Positions 36,778 to 46,585 are shown, counted from the stretch's first letter. The stretch is DNA of 64,000 nt from Bacteroidales bacterium (GCA_003142255.1 PLLO01000014.1:186371-250370), one strand, 5' to 3'. Numbers and translations: made by a program. The notes: a model not told the origin generated them from the sequence alone.

Positions 36778-37677
36778 TTGCAACCTCACACAAATAAGGA
36801 TTCGCGAAAACTGCACCCGGAGAGGGTCAAGGGTTTTGCCGGAACAATACTGATCCATGTGGTTGTTATTGCAATTCTTTTGCTTTACGGGTTCTCTGCG
36901 CCCTTAACTCCTGTTCAGGAAGAAGGGATACTTGTAAACTTTGGAACTGACGCAACAGGATTCGGACTGATTGAACCATCTCCCCCGGCCAGCCAGGAAG
37001 AAGCTTCTGCGCCTCCGCAGGCGGCAGCAGTAAAAAATCCCGGAGAGGAACAACTTCTTTCACAGAATAAAGAAGAGGCTCCTGCTGTAAAGAAAGTTGA
37101 TCCGGAAGCTGAAAAGAAGCACCTTGAAAAAATCGAGGCCGATAAAAAGCGCAGGGCAGAACTTGACGCTGAAAGAGTAATAAAGGAACAGGAAGAAATT
37201 GAAAAGAAGAAAATAGAGGCAGAACAGAAACGCCAGACTGATATAATGAACCGTACCAAAAATGCCCTGGCCAATTCCATGAACTCAGGTACAAATTCCA
37301 CAAGTGAAGGGATAGCCGGAGGTACTGGTAACCAGGGTGTTCCCAACGGCTCGGTTGATTCAAAAAATCATGGAGAGGGAGGCGGAACCGGGAATAGCGG
37401 TAGCGGTATATCGTACGCTTTGCAGGGCCGTGGATTTCAGAAGCTCCCTCCTCCTATATACCATTACCAGGGTGAAGGCAGGGTAGTTGTCGAAGTAAGC
37501 GTCAACAGATCAGGAAAAGTAATACAAGCGGTTCCTGGTGTAAAAGGTTCGACCACGCTCGATGATTACCTGCTTAAAGTTGCAAAGGATGCTGCAATGC
37601 AAGCAACATTCGAAGTTAAAGCCGACGCACCTGAAGTTCAGAAGGGAACAATAACCTATAATTTTAAACTGAAGTAG
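36778..37677 (+). CDS. TonB-family energy transducer
   Basis: A 299-residue protein with a basic N-terminal tail, one membrane segment (GTILIHVVVIAILLLYGF), an acidic/proline patch, a long Lys/Glu/Arg coiled coil (about 100-165), a Gly/Asn/Ser-rich linker and a C-terminal TonB-like domain (KLPPPIYHYQGEGRVVVEVSVNRSGKVI). The start must be the TTG at 36778: the codon directly upstream is TAA and the next start-like codon is inside the membrane segment. ExbB/ExbD genes are not adjacent. It would couple proton-motive force to outer-membrane transport. Confidence 0.82.
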   Translation: MQPHTNKDSRKLHPERVKGFAGTILIHVVVIAILLLYGFSAPLTPVQEEGILVNFGTDATGFGLIEPSPPASQEEASAPPQAAAVKNPGEEQLLSQNKEEAPAVKKVDPEAEKKHLEKIEADKKRRAELDAERVIKEQEEIEKKKIEAEQKRQTDIMNRTKNALANSMNSGTNSTSEGIAGGTGNQGVPNGSVDSKNHGEGGGTGNSGSGISYALQGRGFQKLPPPIYHYQGEGRVVVEVSVNRSGKVIQAVPGVKGSTTLDDYLLKVAKDAAMQATFEVKADAPEVQKGTITYNFKLK

Positions 37678-37683
37678 TTATTT

Positions 37684-38073
37684 TCAGTCTTCCCTTGAGA
37701 AAAGCTCTTTTATAGCCACATTAAGGCTGTCGATCAGGTTATTGTCCTTAATGATATAATCGTCGATGCCTTTCCGTGCAAGTTCAAGAACAATTTCACC
37801 TTTTTCCTGCCCCGACAGCATTATTACAGGAATATCAGGCTTGACTTTCTTGATCTCATCAAAAACCTCCATGCCGTTCATTGATATTCCATTCTCTTTT
37901 ACAAAGAGATAGTCGAGGATAATAAGGTCGGGATTTTTATGTAAAGCTGCGAGACAATCCTCCCCGGATTCAAAGGCCTCCATCAAATAACCCTCAGCAG
38001 AAAACCTCTTAACAACCAGCATGTTAATAAATGGATCGTCATCAACAATAAATATTCTTTTCTGATTATTCAT
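37684..38073 (-). CDS. Single-domain response regulator (CheY-like)
   Basis: A 129-residue receiver without output domain. The acidic pocket (Asp11-13 in VDDDP), the phospho-acceptor Asp54 in LIILDYLF, switch Ser87 in MLSGQ and Lys109 in DYIIKD are all present. A short insertion after the phospho-Asp loop (FVKENGISMNGMEVF) is common in Bacteroidota receivers. No histidine kinase is adjacent; the partner is unknown. It is convergent with the TonB gene (6 bp between stops) and follows glyA. Confidence 0.92.
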   Translation of the reverse strand: MNNQKRIFIVDDDPFINMLVVKRFSAEGYLMEAFESGEDCLAALHKNPDLIILDYLFVKENGISMNGMEVFDEIKKVKPDIPVIMLSGQEKGEIVLELARKGIDDYIIKDNNLIDSLNVAIKELFSRED

Positions 38074-38155
38074 TTCAGGGATTTAATAATTCAGTCATTT
38101 ACAAAGTTAAAGAAATTAAAACTTCTATTACCAATTATTTTTGGCTCTGAATTTT

Positions 38156-39436
38156 TCACATCGAGAACAGAGGAAATGACTTCATCATTTTTACTACTCT
38201 CTCTCCCACTCCTGTTATTATCTTTTCATCCTCAATGCTTGAAATAACTTCATCGATGAGATCGACAATCACTCCCATATGCTCTTCCTTCATGCCTCTT
38301 GTGGTTATTGCCGGAGTGCCGACTCTAAGTCCGGAAGTAAGGAATGGCGATCTGCTGTCGAAGGGCACCATATTTTTGTTAACTGTTATGTGAGCCCTGA
38401 CGAGTGTATTTTCGACCTTCTTTCCTGAGATTTCGGGGAATTTTGCCCTGAGGTCTATCAGCATAAGATGATTGTCAGTTCCGCCGGAAATAACCTTATA
38501 ACCTTTCTGCATAAAGGCATCGGCCATAACGGCAGCATTTGATTTTACCTTTTTCTGGTAATCATTGAATGCCGGATCAAGAGCTTCACCAAAGGAGACT
38601 GCCTTGGAGGCGATGACATGTTCAAGCGGACCGCCCTGTATTCCTGGAAATACAGCAGAATTGATTAGGGATGACATCATTTTCACTTCTCCCTTGGGTG
38701 TGGTGATACCCCATGGGTTGACAAAATCCTTTCCCATAAGTATTATCCCTCCCCGTGGTCCTCTTAATGTTTTATGAGTGGTGGAGGTCACCACATGAGC
38801 ATACTTCAACGGATTACTAAGCAATCCTGCAGCAATCAGTCCTGCCGGATGGGCCATATCGACCATAAGAAATGCGCCAACCATATCAGCAATCTTTCTC
38901 ATCCTTTCGTAATCCCATTCGCGCGAATACGCCGATGCACCTCCAATAATAAGCCTGGGTTTCTCTTTCAGTGCAATTTTCTCCATCATGTCATAATCGA
39001 CCAGGCCATCCTCTTCCTTTACACTGTAAGCCACCGGGCGGTAAAGAATGCCCGATGAGTTGACCGGAGAACCATGAGAAAGATGACCACCGTGAGCAAG
39101 GTTCAGGCCCATGAAGGTATCACCTGGCTTAAGAAAAGTCATTAACACTGCCATGTTAGCCTGTGCACCCGAGTGAGGCTGAACATTAGCATAATCTGCT
39201 CCGAAAAGCTGCTTCAGCCTGTCAATGGCCAGCTGCTCTGATTGGTCAACAATTTCACAGCCACCGTAATAGCGATTCCCGGGGTAGCCTTCGGCATATT
39301 TATTTGTCATAACCGATCCCATGGCCTCAAGGACCTGCGGACTTACAAAATTTTCGGAAGCGATAAGCTCAATGCCATTCAGCTGTCTCTGGTGCTCCAT
39401 CTCAATCAGGTCAAAAATTAAAGTATCTCTTTTCAT
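38156..39436 (-). CDS. glyA: Serine hydroxymethyltransferase
   Basis: PLP-dependent interconversion of serine and glycine with tetrahydrofolate, the main source of one-carbon units. The 426 residues show [10 protein letters not shown], the [11 protein letters not shown] motif, VDMAHPAGL and [16 protein letters not shown] with the PLP lysine Lys222. The length is normal for bacterial GlyA. A 46-residue ClC-like reading frame ends 11 bp before its start. Confidence 0.97.
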   Translation of the reverse strand: MKRDTLIFDLIEMEHQRQLNGIELIASENFVSPQVLEAMGSVMTNKYAEGYPGNRYYGGCEIVDQSEQLAIDRLKQLFGADYANVQPHSGAQANMAVLMTFLKPGDTFMGLNLAHGGHLSHGSPVNSSGILYRPVAYSVKEEDGLVDYDMMEKIALKEKPRLIIGGASAYSREWDYERMRKIADMVGAFLMVDMAHPAGLIAAGLLSNPLKYAHVVTSTTHKTLRGPRGGIILMGKDFVNPWGITTPKGEVKMMSSLINSAVFPGIQGGPLEHVIASKAVSFGEALDPAFNDYQKKVKSNAAVMADAFMQKGYKVISGGTDNHLMLIDLRAKFPEISGKKVENTLVRAHITVNKNMVPFDSRSPFLTSGLRVGTPAITTRGMKEEHMGVIVDLIDEVISSIEDEKIITGVGERVVKMMKSFPLFSM

Positions 39437-39447
39437 AATTAATTTAA

Positions 39448-39588
39448 TTAAATATCATTTTTCAGTAAGGCTGCAGCAAGAGTGCTCAGCAAACCGACTA
39501 CCAGGCTAAGGATGTAAATTAGCTTAACCTGATCAATATCTTCAACACGCGGATGTAAAAACTTCCTGAAAAACCTGTTCGTGAACAT
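39448..39588 (-). pseudogene. 46-residue ClC chloride-channel N-terminus-like frame
   Basis: On the minus strand an ATG at 39588 opens MFTNRFFRKFLHPRVEDIDQ..., followed by the hydrophobic stretch ILSLVVGLLSTLAAALLKN and a stop 8 nt before glyA's leader. The arrangement of a basic start, (F/L)xRFL, a short linker and ILSxxVGLLSxLAAxLLKN closely resembles the first membrane helix of Bacteroidota ClC channels. Everything after that helix is missing. It may be a truncated relic, or a genuine one-helix small protein co-expressed with glyA; I cannot distinguish these from this sequence. Confidence 0.5.
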
Positions 39589-39694
39589 AATTCTACAAAT
39601 ATAAAAACATTACCAATCTATCTCCTTTTTTTTTATTTAAGTTTGTCGCAGTTGCCACGATCATAAAATTAAAATAACTATTACTTTTCAGAGA

Positions 39695-40942
39695 ATGGTC
39701 AGTTTCAGCAAATTCACACTCGATAACGGATTACGTGTCATAGTCCATGAGGACAGCTCAACCCCGCTGGTTGCAATTAACCTGCTTTACGACGTAGGGT
39801 CAAAGGACGAGGATCCTTCAGTAACAGGACTGGCACATTTGTTTGAGCACCTTATGTTCGGAGGCACTTCAGAAATACCGGAATTTGACACTCCCCTTCT
39901 GCTTGCCGGAGGCGAAAACAATGCATTCACCAACTCTGACATTACCAATTTCTATATTACTGTCCCGGCTGAAAATATTGAAACTGCCTTATGGCTTGAG
40001 TCCGACAGGATGAATTGCCTTGACTTCAACAACAAAAGCCTTGATGTTCAGAAAAAGGTAGTTGTGGAGGAATTCAACCAGCGTTATCTTAATTATCCAT
40101 ACGGTGATTCATTGCTTTGCCTGAAGCCATTGGCATACAAGGTCCATCCCTATCGCTGGCCGACAATTGGAATTGATCCTTCGCATATCAGGAATGTGAC
40201 CCTCAGCCAGGCCGGAGATTTCTTTTATTCTCACTATGCGCCCAATAATGCAATACTGGCGCTGGCCGGCAAAATAACACCTTCACAGGCTATGAAACTG
40301 GCTGAAAAATGGTTTGGCAATATTGAACGCCGGAAAATAACCACCAGGGAGCTGACCGCAGAACCTGAGCAGACTGAAGAAAGGACCCAGGTCGTCGAAC
40401 GCGACGTGCCTGCATCGTCAATATTCAAGGCATGGCATGTACCAGCTTCAAGAAAAGAGGGCTTTTATGCATGTGATATGATTACAGATATTCTTGCCGG
40501 CGGTGAGTCAGGAAGATTATCAGTCAGGCTCATTAAAAGGAAGAAGCTATTCAGTGAAATAGATGCATTTATTACGGCAGATATTGATCCCGGACTCCTG
40601 ATCCTTCATGGGAAACTCATGAAAGAAGCTAAAATGGAGGAAGCAAATGATTCCATTAACGAAACCATCGAAGATTTAAAGACTAAATATGTTTCAGCCG
40701 CGGAGATGGAAAAGGTCAAAAACAAATATGAATCATCAGTTATTTACGGCAATACAAGCATCCTGAATAAAGCAATGAATCTTGCATATCTTGAGCTTCT
40801 TGGCAATCCGAATCTTATAAATGAAGAGGCTGACCTTTACCGCGGAGTTGATAAGACCATTGTAATGGATACGGTGCATAAATACCTGAACCGATCAAAT
40901 TGCAGCACTCTCTTTTACAAATCAACGAGAAAAGAGCGATGA
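39695..40942 (+). CDS. M16-family zinc metallopeptidase, catalytic subunit
   Basis: A 415-residue pitrilysin-clan peptidase with the inverted zinc motif HLFEH (48-52) and the distal glutamate in KVVVEEFNQ (about 125-126). No signal peptide is seen at the start, so it could be cytoplasmic. It pairs with the following M16 gene, whose copy lacks the zinc motif; such heterodimers have one catalytic and one supporting chain. Stop and next start overlap as ATGA. Confidence 0.9.
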   Translation: MVSFSKFTLDNGLRVIVHEDSSTPLVAINLLYDVGSKDEDPSVTGLAHLFEHLMFGGTSEIPEFDTPLLLAGGENNAFTNSDITNFYITVPAENIETALWLESDRMNCLDFNNKSLDVQKKVVVEEFNQRYLNYPYGDSLLCLKPLAYKVHPYRWPTIGIDPSHIRNVTLSQAGDFFYSHYAPNNAILALAGKITPSQAMKLAEKWFGNIERRKITTRELTAEPEQTEERTQVVERDVPASSIFKAWHVPASRKEGFYACDMITDILAGGESGRLSVRLIKRKKLFSEIDAFITADIDPGLLILHGKLMKEAKMEEANDSINETIEDLKTKYVSAAEMEKVKNKYESSVIYGNTSILNKAMNLAYLELLGNPNLINEEADLYRGVDKTIVMDTVHKYLNRSNCSTLFYKSTRKER

Positions 40943-42216
40943 GCGAGATAAGACAAATGAAAAAACCGCTTATAAAACAGGTCGACCCGGGAAAACTACC
41001 TGAGCCTTTACTTGTATTCCTGAAGAACGGTATCCCTGTATACATTACAGATTCAGGGACAGAAGATATTGAGCGGATTGAGTTTTCCTTCGATGCCGGG
41101 AGCATACATGAAAACAGTCCGCTTCTTGCATCTACAACAAACCTGATGCTGATTGAAGGATCTGAGAAGTATAAATCAACCCTTATCAACAGGCTGCTCG
41201 ATACCTGGAGTGCATTTTTTCATCCCTATGTCGAAAGAGACCGGGCAGGGTTTGTAATATATTTTCTGAACAGGCATATCGAGAAAATCCTCGACATTGC
41301 CGGAGAGATCCTTTTTCATCCAGTTTTTCCTGATTCTGAACTGAAGCTCCTCATGAAAAAGAGGTATCGGAAATTCCTGATCGAAAAAGATAAGGTTTAC
41401 CGTCTTGCAGCAGAACAGTTTTTTGAATCAATCTTTGGTAATCAGCATCCATACGGAAGACAAACGCTTCCTGCGGATTTCAGCAACCTGGACCGGGAAC
41501 TTCTCAGTGATTTTCATGGATTATATTACAGGCCTGAAAAAATGGCAATTTTCGTTTCCGGTAAGATACATAAGGATATCCTGCTCCTGCTGAATAAATA
41601 TTTTGGCGAAATTCCCATTCAGCCTGTCATAGCAAATGAGTTTTCTGGATTTCCTTCAGGGCAGAAAAAGAGGGTCATACATATAGAAAAGAAAGGTGCA
41701 TTGCAGAGTGCAATAAGAATCGGCGCGCCTACAATAAACAAACGGCATGAAGACTACTTTGGATTAAAGGTGCTTAATGTGATTCTCGGCGGGTATTTTG
41801 GTTCACGGCTTATGAAAAATATAAGGGAAGAAAAGGGCTATACGTATGGAGTCAGCTCTTCGGTCGTATCTCTCAATCTCAGCGGATTCCTATCGATCTC
41901 AAGTGAAGTGAGTAATAAATTTACTCGAAATGCGGTTGATGAAATATATAAAGAGATAAGGCGTTTACAAACTGAGCCTGTACCCGTAGAAGAATTGTCA
42001 GTTGTCAGGAATTATATGCTGGGTGAGCTTGTCAGGATGTTTGACGGACCATTTGCAGCGGCGGAAAGCTTCAGGTCGGCCTGGGAATTCGGCCTTGACA
42101 ATTCTTACTATACCAGGTTCGCAGCAAGGATTAGGTCGATTGAACCTGATGAGATAAAGGCTCTTGCAAAGAAATATTATAAAATTGATGATTTATATGA
42201 GGTAACTGCAGGATGA
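40939..42216 (+). CDS. M16-family peptidase homologue lacking the zinc motif
   Basis: A 426-residue M16 homologue. The zinc motif position reads ASTTNLMLIEGS rather than HxxEH, so it is predicted inactive. The C-terminal half keeps the substrate-binding LKVLNVILGGYFGSRLMKNIREEKGYTYG block with the R/Y pair typical of non-catalytic subunits. The ATG at 40939 is chosen because it overlaps the previous stop (ATGA); the earlier start at 40900 would overlap the neighbour by 43 bp. It in turn overlaps the next gene by ATGA. Confidence 0.87.
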   Translation: MSEIRQMKKPLIKQVDPGKLPEPLLVFLKNGIPVYITDSGTEDIERIEFSFDAGSIHENSPLLASTTNLMLIEGSEKYKSTLINRLLDTWSAFFHPYVERDRAGFVIYFLNRHIEKILDIAGEILFHPVFPDSELKLLMKKRYRKFLIEKDKVYRLAAEQFFESIFGNQHPYGRQTLPADFSNLDRELLSDFHGLYYRPEKMAIFVSGKIHKDILLLLNKYFGEIPIQPVIANEFSGFPSGQKKRVIHIEKKGALQSAIRIGAPTINKRHEDYFGLKVLNVILGGYFGSRLMKNIREEKGYTYGVSSSVVSLNLSGFLSISSEVSNKFTRNAVDEIYKEIRRLQTEPVPVEELSVVRNYMLGELVRMFDGPFAAAESFRSAWEFGLDNSYYTRFAARIRSIEPDEIKALAKKYYKIDDLYEVTAG

Positions 42217-43709
42217 AAATCAGAAGACAAATATGCATAGTTTTTCAGGTCATTCTCTTAATGAATCCGATCCTAAGCTTTGCACAAAAGGATACCTGTA
42301 TTGTACCTGTCTCGCCGCTATTCAAATCAGTTTCTGTACAGCCGGAGACTGGATATGCAGAGTTAACCTGGAACCTGAGCCCATCATCTGATATAGCAGC
42401 TTATATAATCTATAATCATAATACAGGTTATTGGTTGACTATTGATACTCTGTGGGATCCGGGAGTTTCAAGCTATTTTTACCATTCGACAGGAACAAAA
42501 TACTTCAGTGAATCATATGTCGTCGCAGCATTAAAATTACCGGTATGTGCCAGTCCTTTATCAAATATTCTGAGTACAATCTTCTGCTCCGCTTCAATAG
42601 ACACCTGCAAGAAACAGATCCACATATCATGGAACCGTTATACAAATTACCCTTTAAAAGTACTTGAGTACAGGATACTTGTTTCGAAGAACGGGGCTCC
42701 GCTTGCAGAGATGTTTACTGTCGACTCGCTTGCCAGCAGTTTCATAATGTCGGATTTTGAAACTGATACCAGATATTGTTTTGCAGTAAGGGCTGAGCTT
42801 GAGGGAGGAGTTGTTTCCAATTCAAATAAAAGCTGCCTGGATACAAAGATGCAGCGGCCTCCGCAATGGATAAATGCCGATTATGCCACAGTTACAAATG
42901 AAGGAAAAATAGACCTGTCATTTACCTTTGATCAGTTGTCGGAGATCAACAATTTTTCACTTGAAAGGGAAACCGGAGCCACGGGAACCTATCAGTCAAT
43001 TGCGGCTTTTAATTCAGGATCAGGCTCGTTGAGTTACACTGATAACAATGCTGATATCCACAAAGTTAACTACTACAGGATCGCTGCAATAAATAACTGC
43101 GACCTGCCTGTAAAATATTCAAACACAGCTTCAAACATCGTTCTTGAGCTGAATCGGAATCAGGACATTATTAATCTGACTTGGAACCATTACAGGCAAT
43201 GGAACGGGACTATCGGCTCGGACAAGCTGCTTATTTATACCGGAAACGGAATAGCAGAAAGCCATGACCTTGTATCCGGCGATACGCTGTTTTACATTAA
43301 TTATTCAGACCTGATGTACAAGGTGTCAGGAGGCGAGGTTTGCTTCACCATTGAAGAGGATGAAGCATCAAATCCATTCGGAGCAGCAGGCATTAGTATT
43401 TCGAATAAGGTGTGCGCTCCGGTTACTGAAAGAATAAGTGTACCAAATACATTTACTCCTGACCATAACCTTGTGAATGATACTTTCAGGCCGGTATTGT
43501 CCTTTACTCCCTCAAATTACAGGCTTGTTATTACAGATATTAAAAGGCGAACACTTTTCGAGTCGTCAGATTATGCTGATGAATGGGATGGAACGATAAA
43601 CGGAAAAGCTCTTCCTGAGGGAATCTACATGTGGTTTCTTAAAGTTGTGACACCATCAGGAAAAACCATTTCAAAAACCGGAACAGTGAACATAATTTTC
43701 AATCAATAA
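42213..43709 (+). CDS. T9SS type B sorted protein with fibronectin type III-like domains
   Basis: A 498-residue secreted protein: signal peptide (MKIRRQICIVFQVILLMNPILSFAQ), three or more FN3-like beta domains (YAELTWNLSPSSDIAAYIIY, IHISWNRYTNYPLKVLEYRI, NYYRIAAINNC) and a C-terminal gliding-motility-associated (CHU_C-type) domain beginning at VPNTFTPDHNLVNDTF and ending KTGTVNIIFNQ. The last domain marks export across the outer membrane by the type IX system, type B sorting. ATGA overlap with the inactive M16 gene suggests coordinated synthesis with that peptidase pair. Its ligand is unknown. Confidence 0.85.
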   Translation: MKIRRQICIVFQVILLMNPILSFAQKDTCIVPVSPLFKSVSVQPETGYAELTWNLSPSSDIAAYIIYNHNTGYWLTIDTLWDPGVSSYFYHSTGTKYFSESYVVAALKLPVCASPLSNILSTIFCSASIDTCKKQIHISWNRYTNYPLKVLEYRILVSKNGAPLAEMFTVDSLASSFIMSDFETDTRYCFAVRAELEGGVVSNSNKSCLDTKMQRPPQWINADYATVTNEGKIDLSFTFDQLSEINNFSLERETGATGTYQSIAAFNSGSGSLSYTDNNADIHKVNYYRIAAINNCDLPVKYSNTASNIVLELNRNQDIINLTWNHYRQWNGTIGSDKLLIYTGNGIAESHDLVSGDTLFYINYSDLMYKVSGGEVCFTIEEDEASNPFGAAGISISNKVCAPVTERISVPNTFTPDHNLVNDTFRPVLSFTPSNYRLVITDIKRRTLFESSDYADEWDGTINGKALPEGIYMWFLKVVTPSGKTISKTGTVNIIFNQ

Positions 43710-43763
43710 CAAATGCGAGGCATACTGCCCTGCATTCCTGCTTCAACTTTAAATGATAAAAGC

Positions 43764-43771
43764 TATATTTG
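43764..43771 (+). promoter_or_regulatory. Candidate -7 element for the rel gene
   Basis: TATATTTG is an exact TAnnTTTG match 32 nt before the start codon. No good TTG is seen at -33, so the call is tentative. Confidence 0.35.
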
Positions 43772-43803
43772 TAGCATAGACAGAAATATGCCATTGATAT
43801 TTT

Positions 43804-46050
43804 ATGGGGAATAAGGATATTTTTGATGAGGAGGACATAAAGCTAATTCAGTCCGAATACGATAAGCTGGTCAGCAATCTATATAGGTGCAAGAAGCCTG
43901 GCGACAGAGAGCAGATAGACAAGGCATTCAAAATTGCCAATGAAGCTCACTGGAATATGCGCCGGAAATCCGGTGAGCCTTATATAATTCATCCCATTGC
44001 CGTCGCAAAAATAGTAAACCAGGAGATCGGCCTTGGAGCAAAGTCTATTACTGCAGCTCTTCTGCATGATGTCGTGGAGGATACTGATTACACTCTTGAG
44101 GATGTTGACAGGGATTTCGGGCCCAAAATTGCATCCATGATTGACGGCCTCACAAAGATATCCGGCACCTATAACAAGGAAAACTCTTCCTCTCTCCAGG
44201 CCGAAAATTTCAGGAAAATGCTTCTGACACTGTCAGACGACCTAAGTGTTATCCTGATTAAAATTGCTGACAGGCTCCATAACATGAGGACCCTTGATTC
44301 GATGCCTGAGCATAAGAAAATGAAGGTCGCCGGGGAAACTATTTTCCTGTATGCTCCATTGGCTCACAGACTGGGTCTTTACGCAATCAAAAGCGAACTT
44401 GAGGACCTGAGCTTCAAGTTTCGTCAGCCACAGATTTATGAAGAAATAGCTGCCAAGCTTAAGCATAGCGAGAAAAAATATGTATACATGATAAATAAGT
44501 TTTCTCTGCCTATCATAGATAAGCTTACAACTGCAGGCCTGAAGTTCGATATCAGCGGCCGTCCGAAATCGATATTCTCCATCTGGAAGAAAATGCAGTC
44601 AAAAAACGTTCCTTTCGAAGAGGTTTATGATGTGCTTGCCGTCAGGATTGTTTTTGAACCTGCACCGGGGGTCCCGGAAAAAACGCAATGCTGGAATATC
44701 TATTCAATGATAACCGATTCTTACCTTCCCAAGCCTGACAGGCTCCGCGACTGGGTAAGCCGCCCGAAACCAAATGGCTACGAAGCTTTGCACCTGACAG
44801 TTATGGGACCTGAGGGAAAATGGGTCGAAGTGCAGATAAGGAGCAAAAGGATGGATGAAATTGCAGAAAGAGGTTATGCCGCTCACTGGAAGTACAAGGG
44901 GGAAGGTGAACTGGAGAGCGAGCTTGACAAATGGATCAAGAAGATCAGGCTGATGCTGGAAAACCCTCTTGAAGATCCTATTGAGTTCCTCGATGAGTTT
45001 AAGATGAACCTCTTCTCATCTGAAATAATGGTTTTTACACCTAAGGGAACTCTTGTAAGCCTGCCCAAGGGCGCTTCAGCTCTCGACTTTGCATATGAAA
45101 TACATACTGAGATCGGCAATAAAGCAATCGGGGCAAAAATAAATTATAGGCTGAATCCCCTGAATGCAGTATTAATGAGCGGAGACCAGGTCGAGATAAT
45201 CACATCAGATATTGCAAAGCCGGAGAAGGAATGGCTTTCTTTCGTCAGAACTTCAAAGGCCAAGGAAGCTATTAAGGATGCCCTCAAGACAGAGACCACC
45301 AGCCGGATCCAGAAGGGTATGGAAATACTTGAAGGCAAGCTTAAGGAGCTTAACGTCACACCCAATGCCGATGTTTTGAAAAAGCTTTTTCTTGCATTTG
45401 ACGTGTTTAATAAGGATGAGCTATATTCAGGTATTGAGCTCGGAACGATCACTCTCGATAACCTGAAGAAGATTGTAAAGAAAAACGTCCCGAAGGATGT
45501 CATCAAGTACTGGGAACTAAAGCTGATAGGATCCAAGAAAGAAGCAAAAGATACTCATGAAGCTTCTGAGAAAATTGATGCAAGCGTTCCTTTCCTGCTG
45601 CGGGAAAACATCGAAAATGCGGAGCAGCTATATGAGATTGCGACCTGTTGCAACCCAATTCCCGGCGATGAGGTAATAGGATATCGTTCGCCGGAAGGGC
45701 CAATTGTCATTCACAAGCCCAAATGCCCCGTGGCCATCAGGATAATGTCGAATGAGGGGAACAGGATCATTGCAGTAAAATGGGCAATTCATAAACTTGT
45801 CTCATTTCTTGCAAGGATAAGTATGACAGGAATCGACAGGCTTGGACTTGTCAATGATATAACCAACATTATTTCATCAGAGCTGAAAGTCAATATGACA
45901 AATATTAACATTTCGGTTAAGGATGGAATATTCCATGGCACAATCGATATTTACGTGCACCATACCAAGGACCTTAACAACCTGATACTTAAGATATCAA
46001 ATATTAAGGGCATTGAAAATGTCAAAAGGGTTGAGGATTTCTCAAAATAA
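43804..46050 (+). CDS. Bifunctional (p)ppGpp synthetase/hydrolase (Rel/SpoT family)
   Basis: Controls the stringent response by making and breaking (p)ppGpp. The 748 residues are laid out as HD hydrolase (His63, His88-Asp89 in ALLHDVVEDT), synthetase (EEVYDVLAVRIVF; PKPNGYEALHLTV; VQIRSKRMDEIAERGYAAHWKYKG), TGS (EIMVFTPKGTLVSLPKGASALDFAYEIH), a zinc-finger/helical region (ATCCNPIPGDEVIGY) and a C-terminal ACT domain. The synthetase loop reads RLRDWVS, a conservative form of the RxKD motif of bifunctional enzymes. Both active sites look intact. Confidence 0.95.
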   Translation: MGNKDIFDEEDIKLIQSEYDKLVSNLYRCKKPGDREQIDKAFKIANEAHWNMRRKSGEPYIIHPIAVAKIVNQEIGLGAKSITAALLHDVVEDTDYTLEDVDRDFGPKIASMIDGLTKISGTYNKENSSSLQAENFRKMLLTLSDDLSVILIKIADRLHNMRTLDSMPEHKKMKVAGETIFLYAPLAHRLGLYAIKSELEDLSFKFRQPQIYEEIAAKLKHSEKKYVYMINKFSLPIIDKLTTAGLKFDISGRPKSIFSIWKKMQSKNVPFEEVYDVLAVRIVFEPAPGVPEKTQCWNIYSMITDSYLPKPDRLRDWVSRPKPNGYEALHLTVMGPEGKWVEVQIRSKRMDEIAERGYAAHWKYKGEGELESELDKWIKKIRLMLENPLEDPIEFLDEFKMNLFSSEIMVFTPKGTLVSLPKGASALDFAYEIHTEIGNKAIGAKINYRLNPLNAVLMSGDQVEIITSDIAKPEKEWLSFVRTSKAKEAIKDALKTETTSRIQKGMEILEGKLKELNVTPNADVLKKLFLAFDVFNKDELYSGIELGTITLDNLKKIVKKNVPKDVIKYWELKLIGSKKEAKDTHEASEKIDASVPFLLRENIENAEQLYEIATCCNPIPGDEVIGYRSPEGPIVIHKPKCPVAIRIMSNEGNRIIAVKWAIHKLVSFLARISMTGIDRLGLVNDITNIISSELKVNMTNINISVKDGIFHGTIDIYVHHTKDLNNLILKISNIKGIENVKRVEDFSK

Positions 46051-46085
46051 CCGTTGAATAAATTGAAACACTGATTTACTATTTA

Positions 46086-46102
46086 AAAAATAGCTATTTT
46101 TG
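46086..46102 (+). promoter_or_regulatory. Palindrome overlapping the -7 element upstream of fur
   Basis: AAAAATAGCTATTTTT (46086-46101) is a perfect 16-bp palindrome and its right half includes TATTTTTG (46095-46102), a TAnnTTTG match. An operator on the promoter of a Fur-family gene suggests autoregulation; this is inference from position. Confidence 0.4.
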
Positions 46103-46126
46103 TTATTATTTTAAATTAGTCCAGAT

Positions 46127-46585
46127 ATGATTAGTGATGATACCAGGATTACGGTAAAGAAGATTTTTACCGAATATCTTGAGAAGAAGGGACACAGGAA
46201 AACACCGGAGAGGTTTGCCATCCTTGATGAGATTTACTCGCGGGAAGGACATTTTGACATTGAATCCCTTTATATCTTCATGAAGAACAAGAATTACCGT
46301 GTCAGCCGGGCTACTCTTTATAATACCATTGAGTTATTGCTTGACTGCAGCCTGGTTGTCAAACATCAGTTCGGGAAGAATATAGCGCAGTTTGAACGAG
46401 CATTCCAGTGCTCGCAGCACGATCACCTGATTGATATTGAGACCGGCAAGGTCATTGAATTTTGTGATCCCAGAATAAGGGAAATAATAAAAACGGCGTC
46501 GGAGCTCAACAGTTTCACTCCCCAGTATCATTCGCTTTACATTTATGGGCATCTTGATGAGAAGGGCAAGGCGAAAAAGAAATAA
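46127..46585 (+). CDS. fur: Fur-family metal- or peroxide-responsive repressor
   Basis: A 152-residue Fur-family regulator. The winged-helix part contains [15 protein letters not shown] and [21 protein letters not shown]; the dimerisation part has [21 protein letters not shown]. Histidines and acids for the regulatory metal site are present, but the structural zinc CxxC of the classical HDHLICxxCG motif reads DIET here, so that site is missing, as in many Bacteroidota Fur proteins. Whether it senses iron, zinc or peroxide cannot be told. A strong hairpin terminator begins at its stop codon. Confidence 0.85.
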   Translation: MISDDTRITVKKIFTEYLEKKGHRKTPERFAILDEIYSREGHFDIESLYIFMKNKNYRVSRATLYNTIELLLDCSLVVKHQFGKNIAQFERAFQCSQHDHLIDIETGKVIEFCDPRIREIIKTASELNSFTPQYHSLYIYGHLDEKGKAKKK

